A model generated the notes under the pieces. It was not told the origin of the DNA. It was given only the letters and a program-made list of their open reading frames with translations, and did not search any database. This document shows positions 11,900 to 22,839 of a DNA stretch of 64,000 bases, piece after piece (within the stretch, counting starts at the first letter, position 1; every line of letters begins with the position of its first letter). The DNA is from Bos javanicus (taxonomy: Eukaryota; Chordata; Mammalia; Artiodactyla; Bovidae), in NCBI RefSeq assembly GCF_032452875.1, contig NC_083883.1, positions 51,334,698 to 51,398,697 on the forward strand, written 5' to 3'. A program made the translations under genes and the position numbers.

Positions 11900-12173
11900 A
11901 GACTTACTTATTTTTGGCTGTGCTGGGTCTTGGTTGCTGCACCCAGGCTTTCTCTAGCTGTGGGAGCGGGAGCTGCTCTCTAGCTGTGGGCTTCTCATTG
12001 CAGTGGCTTCTCTTGTTCCGGAGCACAGCCTCTAAAGCGTGTGGGCCTCAGCAGCTGTGGGGCATGGGCTTAGCTGCTCTGCGGCGTGTGGGGTCTTCCT
12101 GGACTGGGATCGACCCCATGTCCCCTGCATTGGCAGGTGGACTCTTAACCACTGGGCCACCAGGGGAGCCCTC
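11900..12173 (-). mobile_element. CHR-1 SINE
   Basis: A near-complete antisense copy, from TTATTTTTGGCTGTGCTGGG to CTTAACCACTGGGCCACCAG, then GGGAGCCC. GAGTGTT flanks it on both sides (11878 and 12175), a plausible target duplication. Confidence 0.92.
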
Positions 12174-12731
12174 GAGTGTTGCATTTTCCCTCAGAAAAAA
12201 TCCTCGTCTCACTTTCACTGCTTTAAAAATGCATTTCAAGGCTTCTCTGCTCCTTGCAAGTCATTTGATTTAGCTGGATGTGGACAAATGATTTTCAGCT
12301 TAACTGGAACAGCAAGTAGGTCATAACCGGGATTCAGGGCTGTTGAACCAACACCTTACAGGCTCACAAAACACAGGACTAAGGGGTGACCAGAGACTCC
12401 TGTGTGGCCCCCTCCCTGGCCTCCCCAGGGGTTCTGCCAGCAGGTTCTCCCAGTTCCTCTGAGGGGCCACGCTCCCCACCCCTCAAGAACCTTGCCGGTC
12501 CCCTTCCATTGCCAGGTCAGCGAGTCCTCACCTCAGGTGTTACCCCTCCTTCCTGGGCCCCCAGCACCAGCCCTTTCCATCTTGGTGCCACTTACATTCA
12601 CTACAAGCTGCAACTTTATCTGTTTCTGCACATGTGCTCACTAACCAGCTGAGACTAGGAGCACGTCCTCTATATCATGGTTCTCTCAGTATCTGCCTGG
12701 CCTGGAATCTGGGGCCATACCACTCAGATGT
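12174..12731. other. Intron, no feature recognised
   Basis: Unremarkable intronic sequence between a SINE and the purine minisatellite. Confidence 0.5.
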
Positions 12732-13222
12732 GGGAAAGGAGAAGGGAAAGGAAGGAAGAAGGAGGGAGGAGGGACAGGAGGGAGGGAGGAGAGGAGGGAG
12801 GAGGGAAAGGAGGGAGGGAGGAAGGAGAGGAGGGTGGAGGGAAAAGAGGGAGGGAGGAGGGAGAGGAGGGAGGAGGGAAAGGTGGGAGGAGGGAAAGGAA
12901 GGAGGGAGGGTGGAGGGAGGAGAGAGAGGAGGGAAAGGAGGGAGGGAGGAGGGAGAGAAGGGAAAGGAGGGAAAGGAGGGAGGGAGGAGGGAGAAGAGGG
13001 TGGAGGGACAGGAGGGAGGGAGGAGGGAGAAGAGGGTGGAGGGACAGGAGGGAGGGAGGGAGGAGGGAGAGGAGGGTGGAGGGAAAAGAGGGAGGAGGGA
13101 AAGGAGGGTGGAGGGAAAAGAGGGAGGAGGGAAAGGAGGGTGGAGGGAAAAGAGGGAGGAGGGAAAGGAGGGAGGGAGGAGGGAAGGAAGGGATGGAGGG
13201 AGGGCGGGAGGGAGAGAGGAAA
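12732..13222 (+). repeat. Polypurine minisatellite, GGGAGGA/GGGAAAGGA type
   Basis: Nearly 490 bases of almost pure purine on the plus strand; pyrimidines occur mainly as the T of GGGTGG and the C of GGACAGG. Higher-order units are visible: a 32-base motif (GGGTGGAGGGAAAAGAGG, then GAGGAGGGAAAGGA) repeats three times at about 13070-13165. It can form triplex (H-DNA) or G-quadruplex structures. In PRKCZ pre-mRNA this strand would be a long pyrimidine tract. Confidence 0.97.
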
Positions 13223-14036
13223 ACCCAGGCTCATATCAGCAAAACACCTGCTCGGGCTCCATGCACTGTAATTCCACATAGATCTCCTAATTCATTCTCG
13301 CAACTCCTGGGGACGGCGCGTCCCTGCTGTTCTGTGTGGGAAGGAGGGTGTGGCGGGGCGTGCAGAGGGAGAGGAGTCTTTGGTCCCAGAACAGATCCCC
13401 CCCAACCCCCAGAGGCGGCGCCGAGCTGGTCCTAGGCAGCAGGAGCCTTATTAGATGTATCTGTGAGTCCAGGCACCGGGAAATCCAAAGTTTAAACCTG
13501 ACCCTGCAGCTTCGAGGACAGGCATGAGGGGTTGTTTGGAAGTAGAATCACAAGCCACCCACCCAGCCCATCCTCTGAGAGAACCCCAGATGGCAATCAG
13601 CTCCTTAGACCACTGCTGTCCTCATGATGGGGGCTTCAGGCAGGGGCGCAGCACCCATGGGAACCTAGTGCACCCCACATTCATGTTTCTCGGGGTGTTT
13701 AAGTAAAGAATCTCCTGAGTTTAGAGAAATGGCCTGAAAACCTGGGTCTTGCAGGCTGCATTCCAGGGAGAAGCTGCCAGGGCTCCTGGGCTCAACCTGG
13801 CGGCGGCAGCACTGCCTTCTCATCAGGGCCCCCAGGCATGGGGGCAGAGAGCAGGGACTCACCACCCTCCCTCATGCTCATCAGCTGAATTGTTTCTGAT
13901 CCCTCCCTGGTCCCCAAGAGAGGCCCCCAGGACCCAGAACAACCGCTCCTCCTGGAAGGCCACATAGTGTTTCACACACAGGCTGCGGGTGTGTCCCCAC
14001 CATCCTGAGAAGTGAAATCGCATTCCTCCCAGCTCC
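13223..14036. other. Intron, no feature recognised
   Basis: No exon, RNA gene or clear repeat seen. There are a few CpG-containing stretches near 13300-13420. Confidence 0.5.
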
Positions 14037-14195
14037 TGGGGCTGGGGCTGGGGGTGGGGGTGGGGGTGGGTGCCAAGTCCACCAGCTCCTGGGGCCGGGG
14101 ATCCAAGTCCACCAGCTCCTGCGGGGGTGTGTGTGTCCAAGTCCACCAATACCTGGGAGGGGGATCCAAGTCTACCAGCTCCTGGGGGGGTGCAG
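14037..14195 (+). repeat. Minisatellite of about 32-bp units next to a G-rich run
   Basis: Four units begin CCAAGTC(C/T)ACCA at about 14072, 14105, 14137 and 14166; most continue CTCCTGGGG. They follow GGGGCTGGGGCTGGGGGTGG, then GGGTGGGGGTGGG (14039-14070), which has G-quadruplex potential. Confidence 0.85.
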
Positions 14196-14822
14196 CCTGT
14201 CAGCCCTGCACCCCGACAGTGTCCACCTGACAGCTCCCCCACCACACACCAGGCAGCAGGAATAGATGGGTCCATCCAGGGCCAGGGGCCAAGGCTGGTC
14301 AGAGTGCCACGCTCCTGCCACACCAAAGGGTCAAGGCTGGGCCCAGGACCAGGCAGGGCTCTGGACCTCTGTCAAAATGCTAGAGAGACCTGCCCTCCTC
14401 CATGAACAATGGAGGGCCAGAGGGCAAAGCCTAGACGGAGTCAGCCTGCCCTGCTCGCCGCCTCAACCCCTGGTGGATCCACAGCATCTTGCTGATCCTC
14501 CACTGCTCCCCAGCTAGGCCCTGAAGCCTCCCTTTCCCCATGTGCATACAGCAGGCAGAGCTCAGAGCCAGGTTGCTGCCCAAGCCTCCTCAGGGACACG
14601 GGGACCTGATCAGTGGTGACATCAAAGGATGCCCTCAGTGACAAGCTAGCAGGACCTGCCTCTGTGGTGACAGCTGACACAAACCAAGTACTCGTGGACA
14701 TCAGCTGATCAGTCTTCCTGACAGTCCTCTTCCCTAAACACTGCAAAACACAACACAAGGGAGAGTCACAGCTTCCCTGCACCACCAGCAGCAGAGCCCT
14801 CTGTGCAGGGATTCCCATTCCT

Positions 14823-15230
14823 GGGTGTGTGGGTATGTGTGTGTGTGGTGTGTATATGCATGTGGTGGGTCTATGTGTGGTGTGCGTGTGTGTCTATGTG
14901 GTGTCTGTGATTCTATCTGTGTGCATCTGTCTCTGTGTAATATGTATGTATGTGTGTGTCTCCGTGTCTGAATGTGTATGTATTCTGTATGTGTGTTGTG
15001 TCTCTGTGTGTATGTATGTGTATGTGGTATGTGGGGTGTGTGTATGTCTGTGTGCATGTGTCTCTGTGTGTGCATGTGGCGTGTGTGTATGTATGTATGT
15101 GTCTGTGTGTGGTGTCATTTGTGTCTTGTGTGGTGTGTACGTGTGTGTGTGTGTGCCTGTGTGTGGTATGTGTGTATGTATATATGTGTGAGTGTGTGTG
15201 ATGTGTGTCTGTGTGTGTGCATGCATGTGC
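14823..15230 (+). repeat. Complex TG/TATG microsatellite
   Basis: About 400 bases of (TG)n interspersed with TATG, TCTG and TGGTG variants. Alternating purine-pyrimidine sequence with Z-DNA potential. It ends 0.27 kb before the U6-PFN1 insertion. Confidence 0.97.
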
Positions 15231-15515
15231 TGCTAACACTCGGGCTGAGGACACAGCAGAGACTGAGGCCAGAGTGGACCCCTGGCTCTGCAAGAGGAGA
15301 AGCCAGGAGTCAGAAGTAGACCTGGGGTCTTGCTGCCTCCACGTTTTCTGACTCCCAACTTGCAGCCCAGGACCATTTCTAATTCCCATGGAAACACCGA
15401 GGGAGCAGCACGGAAGCCACTTCCCCCAGAATTGTCACCCACAGCTCAGAAATACGTCACCAGCTCTAACACACTAGTGCTGCTTTTGAGCGCCCACTGG
15501 AGACAAGCCTCACCT

Positions 15516-15588
15516 ACGGTACAGAGAAGGTTAGCATGGCCCCTGCGCAAGAATGACACACAAATTCGTGAAGCATTCCATATTTTTT
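15516..15588 (+). pseudogene. U6 snRNA pseudogene, 5'-truncated, fused to PFN1 retrocopy
   Basis: Bases match U6 snRNA from about nucleotide 36 to the 3' end: ACGGTACAGAGAAGGTTAGC, then ATGGCCCCTGCGCAAG, then AATTCGTGAAGCATTCCATA and a terminal T run. The first third, including the 5' stem-loop, is missing. The ACAGAGA box is intact; other positions carry single changes. There is no U6 promoter (no PSE or TATA upstream). The sequence passes directly into a profilin-1 cDNA fragment, and the pair is bracketed by a 13-bp target-site duplication, so it arose by L1-type reverse transcription with a template jump. Confidence 0.93.
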
Positions 15589-15968
15589 ACCACCGTCACC
15601 ATGACTGTCAAGACACTACTACTGCTGATGGGCAAAGAAGGTGTCCACGGCGGTATGATCAATAAGAAATGTTATGAAATGGCCTCTCACCTGCGGCGTT
15701 CCCAGTACTGACCTCGTCTAGCCCTCCCCTCACCACTCCCCAGTGCTTCTGCACCCCTCTGCTCCCCACCACACTCCCCGCCACACACACCATTTTTATT
15801 TTGGGGCCATTACCCCACACCTTATTGCTGCCAAAACCACATGGGTGGGGGGCCCACACTGGATGGACAGACACCTCTGACCCCAACCCATACCCTCCTG
15901 TGTGTGGTTGGAAAACATTTTTGCTTTTCTGAATAAAAAAGGTTCTACTGCAAAAAAAAAAAAAAAAA
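15589..15968 (+). pseudogene. PFN1 processed pseudogene, 3' fragment with poly(A)
   Basis: The frame from about 15591 reads TVTMTVKTLLLLMGKEGVHG, then GMINKKCYEMASHLRRSQY and a TGA stop at 15709-15711: the last third of profilin-1, an actin-monomer binding protein. It is followed by the profilin-1 3' UTR (TTTTTATTTTGGGGCC, then TTATTGCTGCCAAAACCAC), an AATAAA signal at 15932-15937 and a poly(A) run at 15952-15968. There are no introns. The 5' two thirds of the coding region are absent and replaced by U6 sequence. A target-site copy follows the poly(A). Not expected to make protein. Confidence 0.93.
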
Positions 15969-15980
15969 GACAAGCTTCAC

Positions 15981-18459
15981 AAAATCCACGTGATTCCATT
16001 CCCTGTGCCCACACCTGCCTTCTGAGGAGGCCCAGAGGAGACTCAAGACCAGAGGGGGAAACAGGAGCTGCCAGACACTGAGACCCGAGCTCTGACCCCT
16101 TGGCAGTCAGCCTGAGTGTCCCAGACACATGGAAACCCCTGCCCCATCAGAGGGACGAAGCCCCAGGGTCACAGAAAGGAAGGAGCAGCTCCTTCCTGGT
16201 CACCATCAACAGTACCAAGGGGCTTGTGGGAGACCACAAGAATAGCAGCGAGCCTGGGAAACTGGGCAGAGCTTGTTACAGACAAGAGACTGAAAGAGAC
16301 CGAAACTGAGCTTTAAGAAAAATGACTGGGGAACAAGAAATTAATTCAAGGCCAAAAACAGCCAATATGGGAGGTGGGAGATGGGCTGCGGTGGGGTGGC
16401 TGGGGGAGGGCCGCAGCAGGAGCCTCAGAAAAGACCTGATCACCCCTTGGTGACCACTGTCCATGCTGTGGGCCAGCACAGCACACGTAAGAACACGGCC
16501 ACATGCGGAGACCACAGGGAGGCCACAGGCCCTGGGACATGCAGTTCAGGCTGGAACCAGGTTTCTTTCATCTCACGCCAAAGATGGGATCTAGGGACAG
16601 AAGGGGGCTGTCCCCCAGGGGTGGAGAGGTGATGGCAAAGGAGAACCCCGAAACTGTGCATCAAAATGGAAGGACATGTGGGCTCTCTTGGAAGGTGGCT
16701 GCTCCGACATGACAAACCAGGAAGTCACTGGGAAGCCTCTGATGTGACAAACTGGGAAATCACCCACAGCAGGTGCGACAAGGGGTGTCTGGCAGGAGAC
16801 GTGGCCCCCAGGTCAGACTGATGAGGGGTGTGGACTGGACCTAGCACTGAGGCCCCTACCTGTGCCCGCATGCAAGCATCTGTGTCCATACCTGTGGTTA
16901 CTTGGTGCACCCCCTCCAAGGCCATCCAAGTGTGAGCAGGCGCCGGAATAGAGGGGACCAAGTGCTGCAGGCCCTCTGTCCACACCGTCCACGTCCAGCG
17001 TGTCCACACCTGTCTGCACAGCACCCACGCCCGCCCACATCACGTCCACACGGTGTCTGCACCCGCCCACCCCTGTCTAAACCCAGGAGGAAGCACTTTT
17101 CAAAGGAACAGCAGCTGCCAGCTCAGCCCATGGGCTGCCCGCCTCCTCCCTACTGGGCAGGGATTGCAGAGACTCTGGCTTCAGCCTCCCTCCTGGCGGG
17201 AGACCCTCGCAGGCGTTGCAACATGTCTGTGGATCTGCTTCCCGAGACCCGCTACAGGGCGTCCCGGTGCACTGGGGCTGCGCCTACACCTGGACCACAG
17301 GGCAGTGCCTGGAGAGCGGCAGGGCCTTCCCTGACCCTGGGGGCCGGCGCGTCACAGCCCTGCAAGGTTTAAGATGGTGGAGCTGAGTTTAAAGTCTTGG
17401 CCGGGACTGAAGTCAGAGCCACCCCCAAACCCTTCCCGACATCTGGGCCTCTCTCCTTTCTGAGCACAGGGCCCAGACCCCCACCCCATGCCCCACCCCA
17501 CTGCCATCTGCTCACCTTGAAAACCAAGCCTCCAGCTTTCTCAGATAAACCATCCTCTACTGCTTAAAAATAATTAACTTTAAAAGCTCCCTTTGTACAA
17601 AAACAGATCAGCTAAAATCCATGAATAATTTATGCTTGTTCTGTTCACTCCCAAGAATGTCGCCGTGGAGCTCAGCGAAGTCTCTGTTCTAAATGGACCC
17701 AAGGCCTTCAGATCCACAGGACCCTGGTGAGTCTCCACGGCCCCAAAGCCGAGAAAGCGAAGGTGGTCTGCATTCACCAGCAGGTGCTCCCGGGGGGGCC
17801 AGAGCGGAGGGAGGCGCCTGCTCTGGGCTCTGTTCCCCCGGGCTGTCCCGAGGTGGGACCCCGCCGCCTGCCCTCCTCCCAGCGGAGCGGCCTACCGGGT
17901 GCAGGGCTTTCTTCCTCAACACCAGGTGTGCCCATCACCCCACAGATGGCCCAGAGCCCTGGACTCATTCCATCTCGTTCTGTTATCCCGCAGGGTCGCT
18001 TCATGTAGCAAAACATGCTGGGGGTTGGGGGGCGTGTTGCTGATGTGACCAAGCATCTAGGGGTTCTGGACAGACAGGGTAGCCGCCACTGGGCAGACCC
18101 CACAGGAGCACGGGGAAGGATGTTCTCATGGGGACAGACTGACTGACTCACGGGCCCCCAAGTACCTTCTGATTCAAGAGTCCCTCCTCCACATGAGCCT
18201 TTCTCCTTCGTAATGAATTTTTATGCTATAAAAATAGGTGGTAAGAGACATGGAAAATATCAGAAGAACGAAAAGAGAAGGAAAACTGGTCCATCTTCAC
18301 ACTGACATCACAGATGCCCGTCTGTTCTCCACCTGAAGTCAGCTCCTTGGACAACCTTGCTCTGAGGTGCCAACCAGTGGGTTCAAGTAGAGAAAGCTGA
18401 GCCCAACGTGCACAGCAGTGGGTCAGTCATTATACACCGACCAGGACAATCGACAAATA
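15981..18459. other. Intron, mostly unique sequence
   Basis: No supported exon or young repeat. An AT-rich island at 17560-17640 (TTAAAAATAATTAACTTTAA) stands out from the GC-rich surroundings without a recognisable function. Confidence 0.5.
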
Positions 18460-19262
18460 CACAGGCACACAATCCCATTCTAAACTGGGCAAAGGACCTG
18501 AACAGATGTTTCTCAAAGACAACATACTGGCAGCCGATGAACGAGAAAAGATGCTCAACATTACTGACCACTAGGGAAACGCCAATCAAAACCACCATGA
18601 GACACCACCTCACACCCAATAGGGTGGCTCCCAGAAAACAAGACCAGAAACCAACTGTTGATGAGAAAGTGAAGAAACTGGAAGCCTGTGCACTGTTGGT
18701 AGGAATGTAAATTAGCGTGGCTCCTTCGGAAAACAGTCTGGTGGTTCCTCAAAGAATTAAAAATGGACTTATCCTACGATCCAGCAATTCCAATTGTGTG
18801 TATATTCCCAAAAGAACTGAAAGCAGGGCCCTGAAAATGTATTTGTACACCCATGTTCAGAGCAGAGTTATTCACAACAGCCAAAAGACAGAAGCAAACC
18901 AGTGTCCATCGGTGGGTGATGGATAAGTGAAGTGTGGTCCATCCACACGATGGATGATGATTCAGCCATAAAAAGGAGAGTCTGACACCCACTGCAACAT
19001 GGGTGAACCTCGAGGACACGGTGCCAAGTGACACAAGCAGACGTGAAAGAACAATGTAAGATGGCACTTCCGGAAGGACCTGGAAGGTGGGTGTCAGAGG
19101 GGAGGGGTGCGGAGTGTTTAACGGGATGGAGTTTCAATTTGGGAAGAGGAGAAAGTTCTGGAGACGATCACAGTGATGGCTCCACAACTATGTGAGTACA
19201 CGTTAACTGCTGACCTGTGCACTTAAAAACGGCTAAAGTGGCAAGTTTTATATGAAGCCTAT
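18460..19262 (+). mobile_element. L1 LINE 3' end (ORF2 C-terminus and 3' UTR)
   Basis: Old L1 signature phrases in sense: GGGCAAAGGACCTGAACAGA, AGATGCTCAACATTACTGAC, CAATCAAAACCACCATGAGA, then CACCTCACACCCAATAGGG, and the 3' UTR to a T/A-rich end at 19262. Many stops. Fragment only. Confidence 0.9.
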
Positions 19263-19267
19263 TTTTT

Positions 19268-19945
19268 TTCTTGTTGTTCAGTCACTTAGTCATGTCTGAC
19301 TCTTTGCAACCCCATGGACCACGGCATACCAGGCTCCCCTGTCCTTGACTATCTCCTGGAGTTTGCTCAAACTCATGTCCATTCAGTCACTAATGCCATC
19401 CAACCATCTCATCCTCTGTCGTCCCCTTCTCCTTCTGCCCTCAATCTTTCCCAGCATCAGGGTCTTTTCCACTGAGTCAGCTCTTCACATCAGGTGGTCA
19501 AAGTATTGGAGCTTCAGCTTCAGCATCAGTCCTTCCAATGTACAGTCAGGGTTGATTTCCTTTAGGATTGACTGCTTTGATCTCCGTGCAGTCCAAGGGA
19601 CCCTCCAGAGTCTTCTCCAGCACATTTCGAAAGCATCAATTCTTCAGCACTCAGCCTTCAATGTGGTTCAACTCTCACATCTCTGCATGACTACTGGAAA
19701 AATCATAGCTTTGGCCATATGGACCTTTGTCGGCAAAGTGAGGTCTGTCTCTGATTTTTAATATGCTGTCTAGGTTTGTCATAGCTTTTCTTCCAAGGAG
19801 CAAGTGTTTTTTAATTTCATGGCTGCAGTCAACATCCACAGTGATTTTGAAGCCCAAGAAAATAAAGTCTGTCACTGTTTCCACTTTTTCCCCTTCTATT
19901 TGCCATGAAATGATGGGATGCCATGGATCATGGGATCAAGTATAT
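19268..19945 (-). mobile_element. BovB LINE, 3' part
   Basis: An antisense copy from TTGTTGTTCAGTCACTTAGT to about ATGGGATCAAGTATATTTTC, carrying RTE ORF2 C-terminal sequence (TDFIFLGFKITVDVDCSHEIKK on the minus strand, split by errors). It abuts the tail of the preceding L1, probably its insertion target. Confidence 0.92.
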
Positions 19946-20614
19946 TTTCATCACCATTTTTTAAAACAAAAAACAAAGGTGGGCTGGATTTGGTGCGTTG
20001 GCCATAGTTTTCTAACCCTTTTTTTAAAGTGTGTCCATGTATATTGGCTGGTCTTCATAAGTAGTCTTTACAAAGTGTATTCAATGATCTGCTTAGATCA
20101 CAATGTCAAGAAAAACGAAGTTCTGCATATTATACAGAAAACTAAACTAACATGGTGGAAATATCTGGACAGGCTCTCTCTGACACTTCAGCCACATGAG
20201 ATCTGAAGAGCAAACCGCATGCTGGACACAGGAAACGAGGCGCAACCCTTCATTCCTACATGTGTGATGGCCTCTCTGGAGAAGTGTCAGAGGTTTCTTC
20301 ACGACCACATGAGCTCAGGACTCCCCAGTGACCGGGCCCTCCTGTCCAGGAAGGGGCAGCTGCAGAGTAGGACGTCAGAGCCTCACCACGTCCTCCAGGT
20401 GGTGTGATGGACCCTGTGGGGACACTGGGCTTGGGGTCCTGATTAGCAGGGTCCTCTGTGGTCAGTCACACACCATTCACTATAAATCCTCACGCATTTT
20501 TCTTGTTCCCAATTGGGAGAGGACGCCAAGGACAGCTGACCACAAGGATTGCAGACCTGCCAGGCTGTGAACTTGTGTGGACCCCAGGATTCAATTTCTG
20601 CAGGTCCCATTCTG
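19946..20614. other. Intron; possible MER5-like fragment near the start
   Basis: GTGGGCTGGATTTGG, then TTGGCCATAGTTTTCTAACC (19979-20018), resembles the end of a MER5-type hAT element. The rest shows nothing I recognise. Confidence 0.35.
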
Positions 20615-20772
20615 GCCAAATTGCATTCCCCCAAACCCAAATGCTAAGTCCTGACCCCCAGTACCTCAGACCGTGCCCTCATTTGGAAATAGGGTCGCTG
20701 CAGATGTCTGAAGTTAGAATGAGGTCACAGGGTGGCCCCTGATCCGAATGACTGGTGGCTTTATAAAATGAT
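20615..20772 (+). mobile_element. MLT1-like MaLR LTR fragment
   Basis: CCCCAGTACCTCAGA, CATTTGGAAATAGGGTCG, GAATGAGGTCACAGGGTGG and GACTGGTGGCTTTATAAAA follow the order of MLT1-type LTRs (ancient ERVL-MaLR). Degraded, and no internal region is seen. Confidence 0.7.
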
Positions 20773-22648
20773 TCTAAATGATTAAAATACATTGATGTTC
20801 CTGGCCAGAGTGATTGCTGGTCTGGGATTCTGCGCCAAGGCAATGATGAGTCGACCAGAGGGGCTGACACAGCGCAGCCCAGGGAACCCTGCCGCCCCCG
20901 GGGCAACTAGCAGCTGCTACCCGCCTGCAGCCAAGCTGAAGATGGGGAGGAATTTTAACTAACGTGATGCCTCCACAGCACCATAACATTAGTAAGCACG
21001 TGAGACTAGATTAGAATTTAAAAGGATCCACTCACTGGGTAGCTCCAGAAAGGGCAATTAAAATTTTTCCTTTCTGTTTTATTGCCTGTTTCAGATTTTC
21101 TGCAGTCAACATGTGCTTGTGGTTTCAACCAGAAATGCTGTCTAAATACAAACTGGAAAGTCCTGTCTGTCTGATTTGGCCTTTTTGTCCACTCCTGGTC
21201 ACCATTGTTCCCCCCAAGATGGCGAGTGAAGATGCTGCGGTGGCGGAAGCTTCAGGGAGCGGCACACATGATCCAGCCCTGGCTGGCTTGAGGCCCTGGC
21301 AGGCTGACCCACATAGCAGGGCTGCCAGTCCTCCCGGGCAGCGGGCAGCATGTGCAGCCCATTGCTGACCAGTCCTGGGGTTGGGGGACCTTTGGTGTTA
21401 AGGAGGGGACATCTTCACAGAAGCCCATCTGATAAATGCCCATGGAGACTGCACCTGAGATCAAAGCAGGCCAACTCCAACCTCCAGCACAAGAGTCCTG
21501 TGTACTGGGGGGAGAGGAAAGGCTGTGGGGGGGTGGTCTTCATGGAGAGAAGGACAGTATAGAAGAGGTAGGGAGGGATACAGGGCTGGGAGCAGATGGG
21601 GAGATGGGGGAGGTGGGGGTGGGGATGAAGAGGGGCAGGAAGGAGACAGGGATGGGAAGTGGTGGGGAGGGAGATGGGGTGGAAGGTGATGGGGAGAGAG
21701 ACAAGGGTGGAGGGCCTGCCCCACCCCCCCGACACAGCTGCCTTTGCAGAGGGAGGTGGGGGCTGGGGCAGAGAGGGCCCCCGACTCTGGCGAGATGGAG
21801 ATTGGGGGTCATGGGGAGTCAGCCCAGGGAGAGCCCATTTACAGGCTCTGTCAGGCTGCAGGGGCAGGGTCATCAGGTAAGGGGGCGGAGCCTGGGCCAG
21901 GTAGACCTGGAGAGGCTGTGACTGTCCTCAGGTCACATGAGAGGGAAAGAGCAGGATGGAGGTAGTAAAGGCCACAGAGAAATGGAGGGCGCAGAGAAAG
22001 CCGCTATTCAGCCATGGCTCTGCCTCAGCAGAACAAAGGATGCCTTCAGGCCACGTGTCCAGGCTGCCAACACGTGCCAGTCACCAGGCAGCCAGCCCCT
22101 TGTGCCGTCCCCACAGCCCACCTGCAGCCCCACCTCGAAGCCAGGGCTCCCCCCATGGCTGCCTGGACACTGCCTCCACTGCTGCCCCCAGGGCCTCCAC
22201 ACCAGGCACGAGCTCCCTGGGGGCACGAGCTCCCTGGAGGCCAGCCGGATGGGACGTGCCTGCCCCATTAGGACACACATCCTTCCTTGGGGGGTCACTT
22301 CTCCACACACAGGGGCAGAAAGATGGCACCCTAACCCCCTAAATGCCGGCTTCAGAAGAAAAACCACCTCGGCTTATTAATTTATTCTTCCCACAAGTCT
22401 TCTTGATGACAACACACACATTGCTCAGATACCTTATCACAGCCCTGTGCTAACAACAATAAGAATTTCTGGATGATGAGATAAGACCAAAAAAATGTCC
22501 CCTCCCCTCCAAAAACCCCATATTATGCAAGAATAAGGGAATCATTAAAATGCTTTTGAGCAAGGTCTTACCAGTGGCTCGTAAGTGCAAGGACCACCTG
22601 GCATCTCAGTTCCCTGTCAACGGTACTACCACCACTGCTTTCTGGGAG
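20773..22648. other. Intron with a G/purine-rich tract at 21500-21720
   Basis: No exon is recognised. The 21500-21720 stretch is dominated by GGGGAGATGGGGGAGG-type purine runs with G-quadruplex potential. Frames on both strands through it are compositional. Confidence 0.5.
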
Positions 22649-22710
22649 GCAGGGCTCTGCCTGGCTGTGGGCATGGTCAGCAGGGCTCTGCCCCACTGTG
22701 GGCACGGTCA
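22649..22710 (+). repeat. 31-bp tandem duplication
   Basis: Two adjacent units start GCAGGGCTCTGCC and end GTGGGCA(T/C)GGTCA (22649-22679 and 22680-22710), differing at about five bases. Confidence 0.8.
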
Positions 22711-22839
22711 GCCTGTGACAACACCATGACTCTAAGCTATGAGGCAGCAAACCTGTCTTTTATTGTGTTTCTCACAGAACTCTGTTTAAAAGCAGATGAG
22801 AAGATGAAAGAATTCTCAGGCTCTGCTGTACAACATGGG

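Larger units (their letters stand above)
15501..15980 (+). mobile_element. Whole U6-PFN1 chimeric retrotransposition unit with TSDs
   Basis: The direct repeats agacaagcctcac (15501-15513) and agacaagcttcac (15968-15980), 12 of 13 identical, bracket U6 (15516-15588), PFN1 (15589-15951) and poly(A). This is the signature of one L1-mediated insertion made from two template RNAs. Such U6 chimeras are documented in mammalian genomes; this copy is unusual in that its U6 part is itself 5'-truncated. Confidence 0.9.

Noticed and set aside
12634..13435. Overlapping long frames rich in Gly, Glu, Arg and Lys (both strands)
   Set aside because: Pure product of the polypurine minisatellite; all frames stay open because the repeat has few stops.
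14734..15389. Frames encoding Cys/Val or His/Thr repeats
   Set aside because: Translation of the TG/TATG microsatellite, open on both strands.
15477..15515. GTGCTGCTTTTGAGCG as the 5' end of U6
   Set aside because: Looks U6-like at first, but the target duplication at 15501-15513 shows that the insertion starts after it.
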